Assembly: GCA_016713365.1 (NCBI GenBank)
Contig: JADJPG010000005.1
Coordinates: 1 to 64,000 of the forward strand
DNA length: 64,000 nt
Direction of reading: 5' to 3'
From: Verrucomicrobiota bacterium
GTDB taxonomy: Bacteria; Verrucomicrobiota; Verrucomicrobiia; Limisphaerales; JADJPG01
Under the pieces are notes generated by a model. The model did not search any database. It had not been told where the DNA came from and saw nothing but the letters and a program-made list of their open reading frames with translations. Of this stretch, positions 1-9,363 are shown one piece after another. A program made the translations under genes and the position numbers. Each line of letters starts with the position of its first letter. Position 1 is the stretch's first letter.

Positions 1-1
1 C

Positions 2-635
2 TGCGTCGTGTTGCGCGGCGAGGGCACGTTGGCGTTCGCCGCGGGCGCCGACATTTCCGAATTCGAGAAGCGCCGCTCGGATCCGGACGCGGCGAAGGCC
101 TTCGATGGTGTCCTTGACCGCGCGCTGCTGGCGATCGAGGACTCTCCCAAGCCCGTGATCGCCATGATCCACGGCATCTGCTTCGGCGGCGGCGTCGAGA
201 TCTCGCTCGCCTGCGACCTGCGCTATGCCGGCGGCTCGAGCCTGTTCTCGATCCCCGCGGCGCGCCTGTCGATCGGCTACGCGGTGCACGGCACCAACAA
301 GCTCGTCGCCACGGTCGGCCACGCGGTGGCGCGGGAGATCCTGTTCACCGCGCGGCGCTACAACGCGCAGGAGGCGCTCGACATCGGCCTCGTCAACCGC
401 GTGCTGCCGGACGGGGAACTGGAAGCCTACGTGCGCGGCGTGGCGGCGACGCTCGCCGACAACGCGCCGTTGTCGATCGCCACGTCGAAGGCGATCATCG
501 AGGCCTCGGTGCACGCCGACCCCGGATTTCTCGAAGGGCGAGGAGCTGATCCGGCGCTGCGCCGGCAGCGAGGACCACAAGGAGGGCCGCCGCGCCTTCA
601 TGGAGAAGCGGCGGCCGGTGTTCAAGGGCCGCTGA
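2..635 (+). CDS. Enoyl-CoA hydratase/isomerase (crotonase family), 5'-truncated and frameshifted
   Basis: Crotonase-fold enzyme acting on acyl-CoA thioesters. The oxyanion-hole motif AGADISEF and the second loop HGICFGGGVEISLACD are both present. The first codons lie outside the window, so the gene is partial. The frame breaks in the C run at about 530-533: dropping one C converts the end into DFSKGEELIRRCAG...FKGR and a stop at 633-635, which is the normal crotonase C-terminus. The segment that usually carries the catalytic Glu of hydratases (PEIxLG) reads AARLSIGYAVHG here, so the exact reaction (hydratase, isomerase or other) is uncertain. It sits beside a racemase-like enzyme and an acyl-CoA ligase, suggesting a CoA-dependent degradation cluster. 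Confidence 0.85.
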
Positions 636-642
636 GGACCGC

Positions 643-1395
643 CTACAGGACGATCTCGCGGGCCGCGCCGCGCACGTCCATCTCGTACTCCAGCCCGATC
701 ACCGGCGGCCGCGTGTAGTACCAGACCAGGCCGCCCGCCATCGCGCCGCGCCGGGCCAGCTCTTCGCCGACCAGGTGGCCGATGTTCTGCACGGTGTAGG
801 CCTGCGTGGTGACGGCGTCCTGCCAGCCGAAGCCGAGGAGCGCGAGCCGCCGCTCCATCTCCCTGATGACGTAGACCACCTTGTCCTGCATGCCCTCGGG
901 CGAGGTGTCGTTCAGTCGCACGATGCGGTCTGCGAAGCTGCCCTTGGCGTCCGTCGCCTCGCCGCCGCCGGCAAGCACGAAGCTGCGCCGCTTCGGGTCC
1001 TTCGAGGGCACCGTGTACGAGAAGGCGACCATCACGGGCTCGGCGGGCTTGTCGTACATCGGGCAGACGTTGGTGCGGGCCACCGGGTTGACCTCGTCCT
1101 TGTAGATGCCCCAGCGCTCGAGCGTCTGCACGTAGACGCGGTTGAAGTCGATGAAGCCCTGGTCGGTGAACGGCGCCGGCGAGCGCAGCTCGCACTGCGC
1201 AAACGCGGTGCCCGGCCGGCCGATCGCCTTGAGGTGCGCTTCGACCGCCGCATAGGCGTCGCCGAGCCGCAGCGGCTTGTGGAAGCGGGCGCGTTCGATC
1301 TCGAAGCCGGGCTCGGCGGCGACGCCGCCCGAGTACTGGAACACCGCCTTGATGTAGCGATAGCCGCCTGCGCTGAAGACTGGAACCTCTGCCAT
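643..1395 (-). CDS. Rid/YjgF-like family protein (tentative)
   Basis: A 250-residue soluble protein without signal peptide or membrane segment. The second half (AYTVQNIGHLVGEELARRG and the conserved Arg/Cys stretch VARTNVCPMYD) is reminiscent of RidA/YjgF-type proteins, which hydrolyse reactive enamine/imine intermediates or serve as catabolic accessory enzymes, but it is about twice the length of a single RidA. It converges on the crotonase gene with only 7 bp between the stops and is divergent from the racemase-like gene. The assignment rests on pattern resemblance only; a conserved hypothetical of unknown function is the alternative. Confidence 0.5.
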   Translation of the reverse strand: MAEVPVFSAGGYRYIKAVFQYSGGVAAEPGFEIERARFHKPLRLGDAYAAVEAHLKAIGRPGTAFAQCELRSPAPFTDQGFIDFNRVYVQTLERWGIYKDEVNPVARTNVCPMYDKPAEPVMVAFSYTVPSKDPKRRSFVLAGGGEATDAKGSFADRIVRLNDTSPEGMQDKVVYVIREMERRLALLGFGWQDAVTTQAYTVQNIGHLVGEELARRGAMAGGLVWYYTRPPVIGLEYEMDVRGAAREIVL

Positions 1396-1495
1396 GCCGG
1401 TGCTCCGTGTGGTTTGCGGGTCGAAACCGCGATGTTAGACCGGCGGCTGCGACTGCGGGAGAATGCGGTTCGCAAAGTCCCTGGAGGAGGGTGCC

Positions 1496-2593
1496 TTGAA
1501 GAATGTGTCGACGCTGAAGGTCCGGCGCGTGCGCGCGCGGCCGGTGGTGGTGCCGATGAAGCTGCCGCTGCAGACCGCGACCGGGGCGATCGGCTTCGCG
1601 CCGCTGGTGCTCGTGGATGTCGAGACCACGGCGGGGATCACGGGGCGCAGCTACCTCTTCGCCATCGGCCGGCACAACCTCGCGCCGATCGTCGACCTGG
1701 TGCTGGCGATGGGCGAGATGCTCGCCGGGGACGCGGTGGCGCCGTTCGAGATCGAGAAGAAGCTGCGCGCGAAGTACACCCTGCTCGGCGTGCACAACAT
1801 CGTGCTGTTCGCCATGTCGGGCATCGACATGGCGGCGTGGGATGCGTTGGGGCAGGCGGTGGGACAGCCGGTCACGCGGCTGCTGGGCGGCGTGCCGCGC
1901 CCGGTGCGCGCCTACAACTCCAAGGGCCTCGGCATCATGCCGCTGCCGAAGCTGGTGCGCGAGGCCCGCCAGCTCGTCGACGAGGGCTTCGACGCGGTGA
2001 AGCTGCGCCTCGGCCGCCCGGACGCCGCGGGCGACCTCGCCGCGGTGCGCGCGGTGAAGAAGGCCATCGGCCCCGGGGTCACGCTGATGTGCGACTTCAA
2101 CCAGGGCCTCACCGTGGCGGAGGCGATCCGCCGCGGCCACATGATCGACGACGAGGGCGGCATGCACTGGATCGAGGAGCCGATCCGCGCCGACGATTTC
2201 GAGGGCTGCGCCAAGGTCGCCGACGAGGTTGCCACGCCGATCCAGGTCGGCGAGAACTTCATGGGGCCGGAGCAGATGGCGCAGGCGCTCGCCGCGCAGT
2301 GCTGCGACTACGTGATGCCCGACCTGCAGCGCATCGGCGGCGTCACCGGCTGGATGCGCGCGACGGCGCTGGCCCAGGCCGCCGGCATCGAGATGTCGAG
2401 CCACCTGTTCCACGAAGTGAGCGCGCAGCTGCTTCCCGTCACGCCCACCTGCCACTGGCTGGAATACGTCGACTGGGCCGACCCGATCCTCGAGGAGCCG
2501 GTCGCCGTGAAACGCGGCTTCGTGCAGCCCCTCGAAAGGCCGGGCCTCGGCATGCGCTGGGACGAGAAGGCCGTCAGGAAGTACCTCGTGTGA
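1496..2593 (+). CDS. Mandelate racemase / muconate lactonizing enzyme family protein
   Basis: Enolase-superfamily enzyme, 365 residues, close in layout to Pseudomonas mandelate racemase. Metal ligands are visible in order: CDFN, WIEEP, VGEN. The His/Asp dyad and electrophilic Glu are kept (MPDLQRIGG, SSHLFHEVS, HWLE). The KxK base motif is changed to K-L-R at codons 2000-2008, so the second lysine is Arg. A TTG start at 1496 is chosen over the ATG at 1463 because GGAGGAGGG lies just upstream (1483-1491) and the resulting N-terminus matches mandelate racemase. The stop overlaps the next gene's ATG by one base (TGATG), so the two are probably translationally coupled. Substrate unknown. Confidence 0.9.
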   Translation: MKNVSTLKVRRVRARPVVVPMKLPLQTATGAIGFAPLVLVDVETTAGITGRSYLFAIGRHNLAPIVDLVLAMGEMLAGDAVAPFEIEKKLRAKYTLLGVHNIVLFAMSGIDMAAWDALGQAVGQPVTRLLGGVPRPVRAYNSKGLGIMPLPKLVREARQLVDEGFDAVKLRLGRPDAAGDLAAVRAVKKAIGPGVTLMCDFNQGLTVAEAIRRGHMIDDEGGMHWIEEPIRADDFEGCAKVADEVATPIQVGENFMGPEQMAQALAAQCCDYVMPDLQRIGGVTGWMRATALAQAAGIEMSSHLFHEVSAQLLPVTPTCHWLEYVDWADPILEEPVAVKRGFVQPLERPGLGMRWDEKAVRKYLV

Positions 2594-3879
2594 TGTTCGA
2601 TCGCCACTTCGCCCACTGGCCCGCCGGGCTGCCGCGGAAGCTCGAGATCCCGCACGTCACGCTGTGGCACAACCTCGAGGTGAGCGCCGCGCGCTATCCG
2701 GAGAAGGTGGCGTACTGGTTCTACGGCAAGCCCCTGACGTACGCGCGGCTGAAGGCGGAAGCGCAAGCCCTGGCCGGCTACCTGCAGCGCGGCTGCGGCG
2801 TGAAGCGCGGCGACCGCGTCGTGCTGTACGCGCAGAACAGCCCGCAGTTCGTGATCGCCTACTACGCGACGCTGCGCGCCGACGCGGTGGTGGTGCCGGC
2901 CAACCCGATGGTGAAGACCGAGGAGTTTTCCCACTACGTGCAGGACTCCGGGGGCCGCGTCGCGGTCGTCATGCAGGACCTGTTTCCATACGCCGAGCCG
3001 CTGCTGGGACGGGACCTGGACCGCTGCATCGTCGGGACGTATGCCGAGTACATCGATCCAGGGACGGACCTCGCGGTGCCGGATTTCGTGCGCGCACCGG
3101 CTGCCGTCCCGGACCGTGGCGGCGTCACCGCCTGGCAGGCGGCGCTCGCCCCGGGCTACGTGCCGGGCGCGCACGAGGCGCGAGAGAACGACCTCGCCTG
3201 CCTGCCCTATACCTCGGGTACGACCGGCCTGCCGAAGGGGTGCCTGCTGTCCCACCGCAACCTCATGGCCACGGCGGCGGGCGGCAATGCGTGGAGCGGC
3301 ATCACCTGCGAAGTGGTCGGGCTCGGCGTGCTGCCGATGTTCCACCTCACCGGGATGCAGGCATCGATCAACGGAGCGCTGCACGCCGGCACGACCACCG
3401 TGCTGCTGGCGCGCTGGGACCGCGAGGCCGCGGCGCGCTTGATCGAGCGCCATCGCGTCACCCACTGGACTGCGATCACGACCATGGTGGTCGACTTCCT
3501 CGCCAATCCGAAGCTCGGCGACTACGACCTGTCGTCGCTCGAACGCATCGGCGGCGGCGGTGCGGCGATGCCGGAGGCGCTGGCGGCGAAAATCGAGTCG
3601 GTGTTCGGCCTGCGCTTCGTCGAGGGCTACGGGCTCACCGAGACGGCGGCACCGTCGCACAGCAACCCGCAGCAGAGGCCGAAGCGCCAGTGTGCGGGCA
3701 TCCCTTTCCTCAATACCGACGCGCGCGTGCTCGACCCGGTGACGCTCGCCGAGCTCGGTCCGAACGAGGTCGGCGAGATCGTGGTGCACGGGCCCCAGGT
3801 ATTCGGCGGCTACTGGAACCAGCCCAAGGCCACCGAGGCGGCATTCGTCGAGCACGACGGCAAGTGTTTCTTCCGCACC
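2593..3879 (+). CDS. AMP-dependent acyl-CoA synthetase/ligase, C-terminally truncated at a chimeric join
   Basis: ANL-superfamily ligase that adenylates a carboxylic acid and transfers it to CoA. Core motifs are clear: the phosphate loop YTSGTTGLPKG, the A5-type motif GYGLTE and the GEIVVHGPQVFGGYW region. The recognisable protein ends after DGKCFFRT, exactly where the family would continue GDLG..., so the mobile C-terminal domain with the catalytic lysine is missing. The frame runs on to 3975 with meaningless sequence. The start overlaps the racemase-like stop. The truncation coincides with a change of organism (see the junction feature), so the gene is probably intact in its true host. Confidence 0.88.
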
Positions 3880-3900
3880 AGCGCATCGGGTTTGCGGACG
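3870..3900. other. Probable chimeric assembly junction
   Basis: Left of about 3879 lies an acyl-CoA ligase cut inside its conserved FFRT-GDLG motif. Right of it, from 3882, the sequence encodes RIGF followed by a Walker A of an ABC-F protein, which should be preceded by roughly 300 residues that are absent. The two partial genes belong to unrelated families and the flanking gene sets point to different phyla. The first bases after the join also carry two compensating one-base indels, as expected at a poorly covered contig edge. Confidence 0.8.
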
Positions 3901-4778
3901 GAACGGTCTCAGCAAAACCACGTTGCTCAAGGCCATCATCGCCAGCCCAGCTCCCGCCCACCGAAGGCACCGTGAAGACCGGCCAGCTCACCGTGTTCAA
4001 CTACGTTGATCAGGCCCGGCTGCAGCTCAACGAAGAGAAAACCGTCCTCGACGAGGTGGCGGAGGGCCGCGAGTTCGTGCAATGGGGCGACGTGAAGCTG
4101 ACCGTCCGCTCGTATCTGAAACGATTCCTCTTCTCCGACGACCGCATCCTCACGCTCGTGAAGAAGCTCAGCGGCGGCGAGCGCAGCCGGTTGCTGCTCG
4201 CGCGCATTCTGAAAAGCGGCGGGAACTTTCTCATCCTCGACGAGCCGACGAACGATCTGGACCTGCCGACCTTGCGCGTACTGGAAGAGGCGTTGATTGC
4301 GTTTCCCGGCGTGGTGCTCGTCGTGAGCCATGACCGCTACTTCCTGAACCGCGTCTGCACCGACATCCTGGCGTTTGAAGGCGACGGCAAGATCGCCCAC
4401 AGCGTCGGTGACTACGATTACTACCTAGAAAAGAAGAAGCGCGCCACCACCGAAGCCTCCCGCCAAAGCGCCGTCGTTCCCGCGCCCAGCAAATCTGCCG
4501 CGCCCGCCCGTGACACCGCCGCGCCAAAGACCAAGCCGCGCAAGCTTTCGTTCAAGGAACAGCACGAGCTCGCCGGCATCGAAGCGCAGATTCACGCGAC
4601 CGAAGCCGAAGTGGCGCGCATCGAGGGATTGTTCTCCGACCCGGAATTCTTCCGCAAACACGCCGCGCAAGTGAACAAACTCACGGAGGAGCTCGACGCC
4701 GCGAAGGCGAACGTCGTGAAATTCTACGCCCGCTGGGAAGAGCTCGAAGCCATCAAGGCCGCGAGCGAAAAGGCTTAG
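3880..4778 (+). CDS. ABC-F family ATPase (Uup-like), C-terminal half only
   Basis: Second nucleotide-binding domain and C-terminal coiled coil of an ABC-F protein, a ribosome-associated translation factor without membrane segments. Visible parts: degraded Walker A GRNGLSKTT, signature LSGGERSRLLLA, Walker B LILDEPTNDLD, switch His in VVSHDRYF, then a Lys/Ala-rich linker and a Glu-rich coiled coil ending at the TAG of 4776-4778, typical of Uup. The first ATPase domain is missing because of the join near 3880. The Walker A region is read in another frame: one base is missing near 3894 and one extra C lies at 3946-3948, restoring the frame. The usual GxGKT glycine appears as Ser, possibly another sequence error. 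Confidence 0.85.
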
Positions 4779-4784
4779 CGACGA

Positions 4785-4814
4785 TTGCCCGCCAGCGCGT
4801 TCCTCGGCTATACT
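4785..4814 (+). promoter_or_regulatory. Possible sigma-70 promoter for hrpA
   Basis: TTGCCC at 4785-4790 and TATACT at 4809-4814 are separated by 18 bases and end 13 bases before the hrpA ATG. The fit is reasonable but the very short leader makes this a candidate only. Confidence 0.3.
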
Positions 4815-4827
4815 CCTCCGCTCCGGC

Positions 4828-7800
4828 ATGGCTGATCCGCGTGTTCACGAACTGCAAGCGCTCCTGCCGCGTTGCCTCCTGCCCGACTGGGTCCGGCTCG
4901 GCTCGCGGCTCGTCCGTCTTTTGCGCGACCAGCATCATCCCGCGTCGCACGATGCGGTGCTCGATCGTCTGCTCGCCCAGGCGCGTTCCTCGGCGGAGCT
5001 GCGCGAGAAGCGCGGGGCCTGCGTCCCTCGCGTCCATTATCCGCCCGACCTTCCCATCACCGCGCGCAAAGACGAGATCGTCGCCGCCATTCGCAATCAT
5101 CAGGTCGTCGTCATCGCGGGCGAAACCGGTTCCGGCAAGACCACGCAGATTCCCAAGATGTGTCTCGAAGCCGGCCTGGGCATCGAGGCGAAGATCGGCT
5201 GCACCCAGCCGCGCCGCGTCGCCGCGCTTTCCATCTCGCAGCGCATCGCCGAGGAATTGAACGTCGCCTGGGGCCGCGAGGTCGGCTGCAAGATTCGTTT
5301 CGACGATCGTTCCAACAACGAGACGTACATCAAGCTGATGACGGACGGCATCCTGCTCGCCGAAACGCAGGGCGATCCGCTGCTGTCCGAATACAACGCG
5401 CTCATCATCGACGAGGCGCACGAGCGCTCGCTGAACATCGATTTCCTCCTCGGCTACCTGAAGGGCCTGCTCGCCAAGCGCACCGACCTCAAGCTCATCA
5501 TCACCAGCGCCACCATCGACACCGGCGCGTTCTCGCGTGCCTTTGGCAACGCACCGATCATCGAAGTCTCCGGACGCACCTATCCGGTCGATGTGATTTA
5601 CGCTCCGTTCGACGCGGCTTCGGAGGAAAGCGGCGACGTCACCTTCATCGATGCCACCGTGAGCAACGTCGAGAAGCTGATGTATGAAACCGACCGCGGC
5701 GACATCCTCATCTTCCTGCCGGGCGAACACGACATCCGCGAGACGCGCGACTTGATCGAAGGCCGCTTCAGCGGCGACGCGGACATCATCCCGCTCTTCG
5801 GCCGGCTCAGCGCTGGCGAGCAACAACGCGTCTTCGCTCCGTCATTCCGCCGGAAGATCGTCATCGCCACCAACATCGCCGAAACCTCGCTGACCATTCC
5901 GGGCGTTCGTTACGTGATCGATTCCGGTCTCGCGCGCATCAGTCGTTACAATCCCCGCACGCGCACGAAGCGTCTGCCCGTCGAGCCCGTCTCGCAAAGC
6001 AGCGCGAATCAGCGCAAAGGCCGCGCCGGCCGCGTGCAGGACGGCATCTGCATCCGGCTCTACGCCGAGGAAGACTTCGATGGACGCTCGCCGCACACGC
6101 AGCCGGAGATTCAGCGCGCGAACCTCGCCGAAGTCATCCTGCGCATGAAGGCGTTTCACCTCGGCGCCATCGAGACTTTTCCGTTTCTCAATCCGCCGAC
6201 GCCCGCCGCCATCGACAATGGCTACAAGCTGCTCCAGGAACTCGGTGCGCTCGACGAAGCCCGCGGGCTCACGCCGCTCGGCGAACAGCTCGCGCGCCTG
6301 CCCATCGATCCAACGCTCGGCCGCATGTTGCTCCAATCGCAGGCAGAGCACGCGACGCGTGAACTGCTCATCATTGCCGCCGGCCTGAGCATTCAAGATC
6401 CGCGAGAGCGTCCCATGGAACAGAAGGACGCCGCGGCTGCCGCGCACCGGCGCTTCAACGATCCGCGCTCGGACTTCCTCACGCTGCTGAACATCTGGAA
6501 CGCGTTCCACGAGCAGTGGGAAAAGTTGCGCACGCAAGGTCAGCGGCGGAAGTTCTGCAAGGCGCACTTCCTTTCCTATAACCGGATGGTCGAGTGGCAG
6601 GACCTGCACGGGCAACTGGAGGACGCGCTTGGCGACGTGGCGACCGTGAAGCTGAACGAGAGCAGCGCCTCCTACGACGCCATTCATCGCGCGATTCTCA
6701 CCGGCTTGCTGGGACACGTCGCGCATCGCGAGGAACGGAACACTTACAAAGGCACCAGCAACCGCACGCTCGCCGTCTTCCCCGGATCGGTGCTGTTCGA
6801 CCGGAATGAGAAAGCGAAGAAGGGTCCACCAATCCAAGGCAACAAGGCTCCACCGGTGAAGCCCGCTTCAACCTCTCAACCGAACTGGATCGTCTCCGGC
6901 GAGATCGTCGAGACCTCACAGATCTTCGCGCGCACGCTCGCAGGCATTGACCCGATGTGGATCGTTCAACTCGCGCCACACGTCTGCAAGCTCACACACA
7001 GCAACCCGCACTGGATCGCGTCGCAGGGTCGCGTGCTAGTCGACGAGAAGGTCACGCTGCACGGACTCGAAGTCCACAGCCGCAAGGTGGATTACGGAAA
7101 CATCAACGCGAAGGAGGCGACGGAGATTTTCATTCGGTCTGCATTGGTGGAGGAGAATTTGTTTCCATCGACCGACGACCAGCGCCGCAATCCCGCCGAA
7201 CGTTCGCCGCGCAAACCCACCAGCCGCGAGCTCTATGAGTCCGTCGACGAAAAGAAGCCGTTGCCGCCGCAATACCGTTTCGTCGCGCACAACCGCGCCG
7301 TCCGCGAGAAGATCGCCACCTGGCAAACCCGCGTCCGGCGGCACGACTTGCGCGATGTCGATCAGGCGATGTTCGACTTCTACGCGAAGCGCATCGAGAA
7401 CGTCTCGTCGCTCCACGAGCTCAACCGGCTGCTGCGCGATTGCTCGGGCGAAACGAACTTCCTCTGCGCCACAGAAGCCGACCTCGTCGGCGATGCGGAC
7501 CTCAGCTACGACGCGCACGCCTTCCCCGACAACGTCACGCTCGACCAACAACCCGTCGCTCTCAGCTACGCCTACGCGCCCGGCGAAGATTGGGATGGCG
7601 TGACCGTGAAGCTCCCCGTCGGCCTCGCCCAAACCATCTCGCCCGCCAGCGTCGCGTGGGCCGTGCCCGGCTTGCGCGAGGAACAAATCGCCGAACTGCT
7701 CCGCGCCCTGCCCCGAACGATTCGTCGCGAGCTCATGCCGTTCCCGCCGAAGATTGCTGAGATCGCGAAAGAGTTTCGTCCCACCGGAGCATCGTTCCTC

Positions 7801-8962
7801 GGCGATCTCGCGAAGTTCATCCATCAACACTACGGCATCGCCGTCACGGCCGCGTCCTGGCCCGCCAACGCGCTGCCCGCCCATCTCCAGCCGCGCATCG
7901 AAATCGTCGGCCACGATCGCAAGACAGTCAGCTCCGGGCGCGACCTCGATCTACTGCGTCAACAACTTGAGAAGCCCCGAGCCACGCCCATCGGCGAAAC
8001 TCCGGCCTGGGCTCGCGCCACGGCCCAATGGGAACGCGCCGCGCTCACCGGCTGGACCTTTGGCGACCTGCCGGACCGCATCACGGTGAGCGAAACCAAC
8101 GCGCTGCCCATCTACGCCTGGCCGGGCTTGCGCGTAGAAGAAGAGCACGTGTGCGTCCGCCTGTTCTCAAGCGCCGAAGCTGCGCGACGCGCAACCCTGC
8201 CCGGTTTGCAACGTCTGGCTGAACTTGCTTTGCAACGCGACCTCGGCTGGCTGCAAAAAGATCTCCGAGCGCTGGTCCGGTTCGAGCCAATGCTTGCCGG
8301 CTGGATGACCAGTGACGAACTCCAGGCGTTCGCGTTCGAGAATCTCAAACGCCACATTCTGCCGGGCGAACTTCTCCCGTCGCTCACGAAAGGAAATTTC
8401 GATGTCGCCGTGGAGGAAGCCCGCCGGCGCATTCCCGGCGCCGCGCAGCAGCTCATCGATCGATTGACCACCATCCTTCCGCAGCGCGCGGAAGTCGCCC
8501 GCCGATGTCCCGCACCCGCGAAGTCAGCCGCGCCGCAAAAACTCACGAGCTTCGGTCAGCTGGGAACCTCAAAACCCGCAGCGCCCGCTCGCGCGCGGCT
8601 ACGCCACCATTGGCGCCGACCTCGCCGCGCTGATGCCGAAGAACTTTCTCGAAACGACTCCGCTCCATCAGCTCGTTCACCTGCCGCGTTATCTGAAGGC
8701 CATGCTCACGCGGTTCGAGCGCGCTGCGCAGAACCCGCTGAAGGATCAGGAACGCGCCCGACAACTCGCACCCTACGTCGAAGCCCTGCGCAGCTTGCAG
8801 CCCGGTCCGAACGCCACCGCCGAGACCCGCGCCAAGATCGACGAGTTCCGCTGGATGATTGAGGAGTTCAAAGTCTCCCTCTTCGCCCAGGAGCTCGGCA
8901 CCGCATTTCCCATTTCCCCAAAGCGGCTCGATCAGTTTCTTGAGAACCTGCGTAAAATGTAG
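4828..8962 (+). CDS. hrpA: ATP-dependent RNA helicase HrpA (DEAH box), frameshifted near the C-terminus
   Basis: Superfamily 2 DEAH helicase that remodels RNA or mRNA-ribosome complexes. Motifs in order: Walker A GETGSGKTTQIP (about residue 98), DEAH in IIDEAHERSLN, SATID, and motif VI QRKGRAGR, followed by HA2/OB-type and the long DUF3418-like C-terminal region, about 1,375 residues in all, the usual HrpA length. The original frame degenerates after about 8,550. The neighbouring frame gives RPLARGYATIGADLAAL and then MPKNFLETTPLHQLVHLPRY to the stop at 8960-8962, a normal HrpA tail. One indel between about 8,480 and 8,590 explains this. Function would be kept if it is a sequencing error. Confidence 0.93.
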
Positions 8963-8982
8963 GCAGACGTTTTGGGACAGCA

Positions 8983-9357
8983 TCAATCAGCCAGCCACTG
9001 CATGAATCGCCAGGGATCGATCTGGCAAAGTATAAGGATGACCAACCAGCCGACGGCGTATGCCGCCGCCTGCACCGCGTGGAATCGAATTGAAGCACGC
9101 AAGGTGCGCGCACAGAGCAGGAGCATCCAGACCGGCACAAACGAATAGAGGGCCAGAACGAATGCGACTCGCAGGGCCATGAAGTGAGCTTTGAATGCCG
9201 GTGTGACGTAGTCTTCGACCATGGGCTGAGGCCAATGCCCAAGGCCAATTCTCACATGCAAGGCGAGGGAAACACCGACCGCCAGAAGGAGCCAAGGCGT
9301 TATCGCGCATAGCCAGGTCGGCAGCCTCTTCCAATAGTCGCTGCCTCGAGGCTTCAT
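8983..9357 (-). CDS. Small multi-pass membrane protein of unknown function
   Basis: A 124-residue protein with three hydrophobic segments (roughly residues 12-32, 60-82 and 95-115), most consistent with an inner-membrane protein with a basic N-terminus. I do not recognise a family. Its ATG lies only six bases after the stop of the VIT/VWA protein, so it is almost certainly the second gene of that transcript and may work with it at the membrane. It converges on hrpA with a 20-bp gap. Confidence 0.65.
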   Translation of the reverse strand: MKPRGSDYWKRLPTWLCAITPWLLLAVGVSLALHVRIGLGHWPQPMVEDYVTPAFKAHFMALRVAFVLALYSFVPVWMLLLCARTLRASIRFHAVQAAAYAVGWLVILILCQIDPWRFMQWLAD

Positions 9358-9363
9358 TGGACT

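Noticed and set aside
2593..3975. Natural fusion of an acyl-CoA ligase with an ABC-F ATPase
   Set aside because: The frames do not join, both domains are cut inside conserved motifs and the flanks differ in origin; a chimeric join is simpler.
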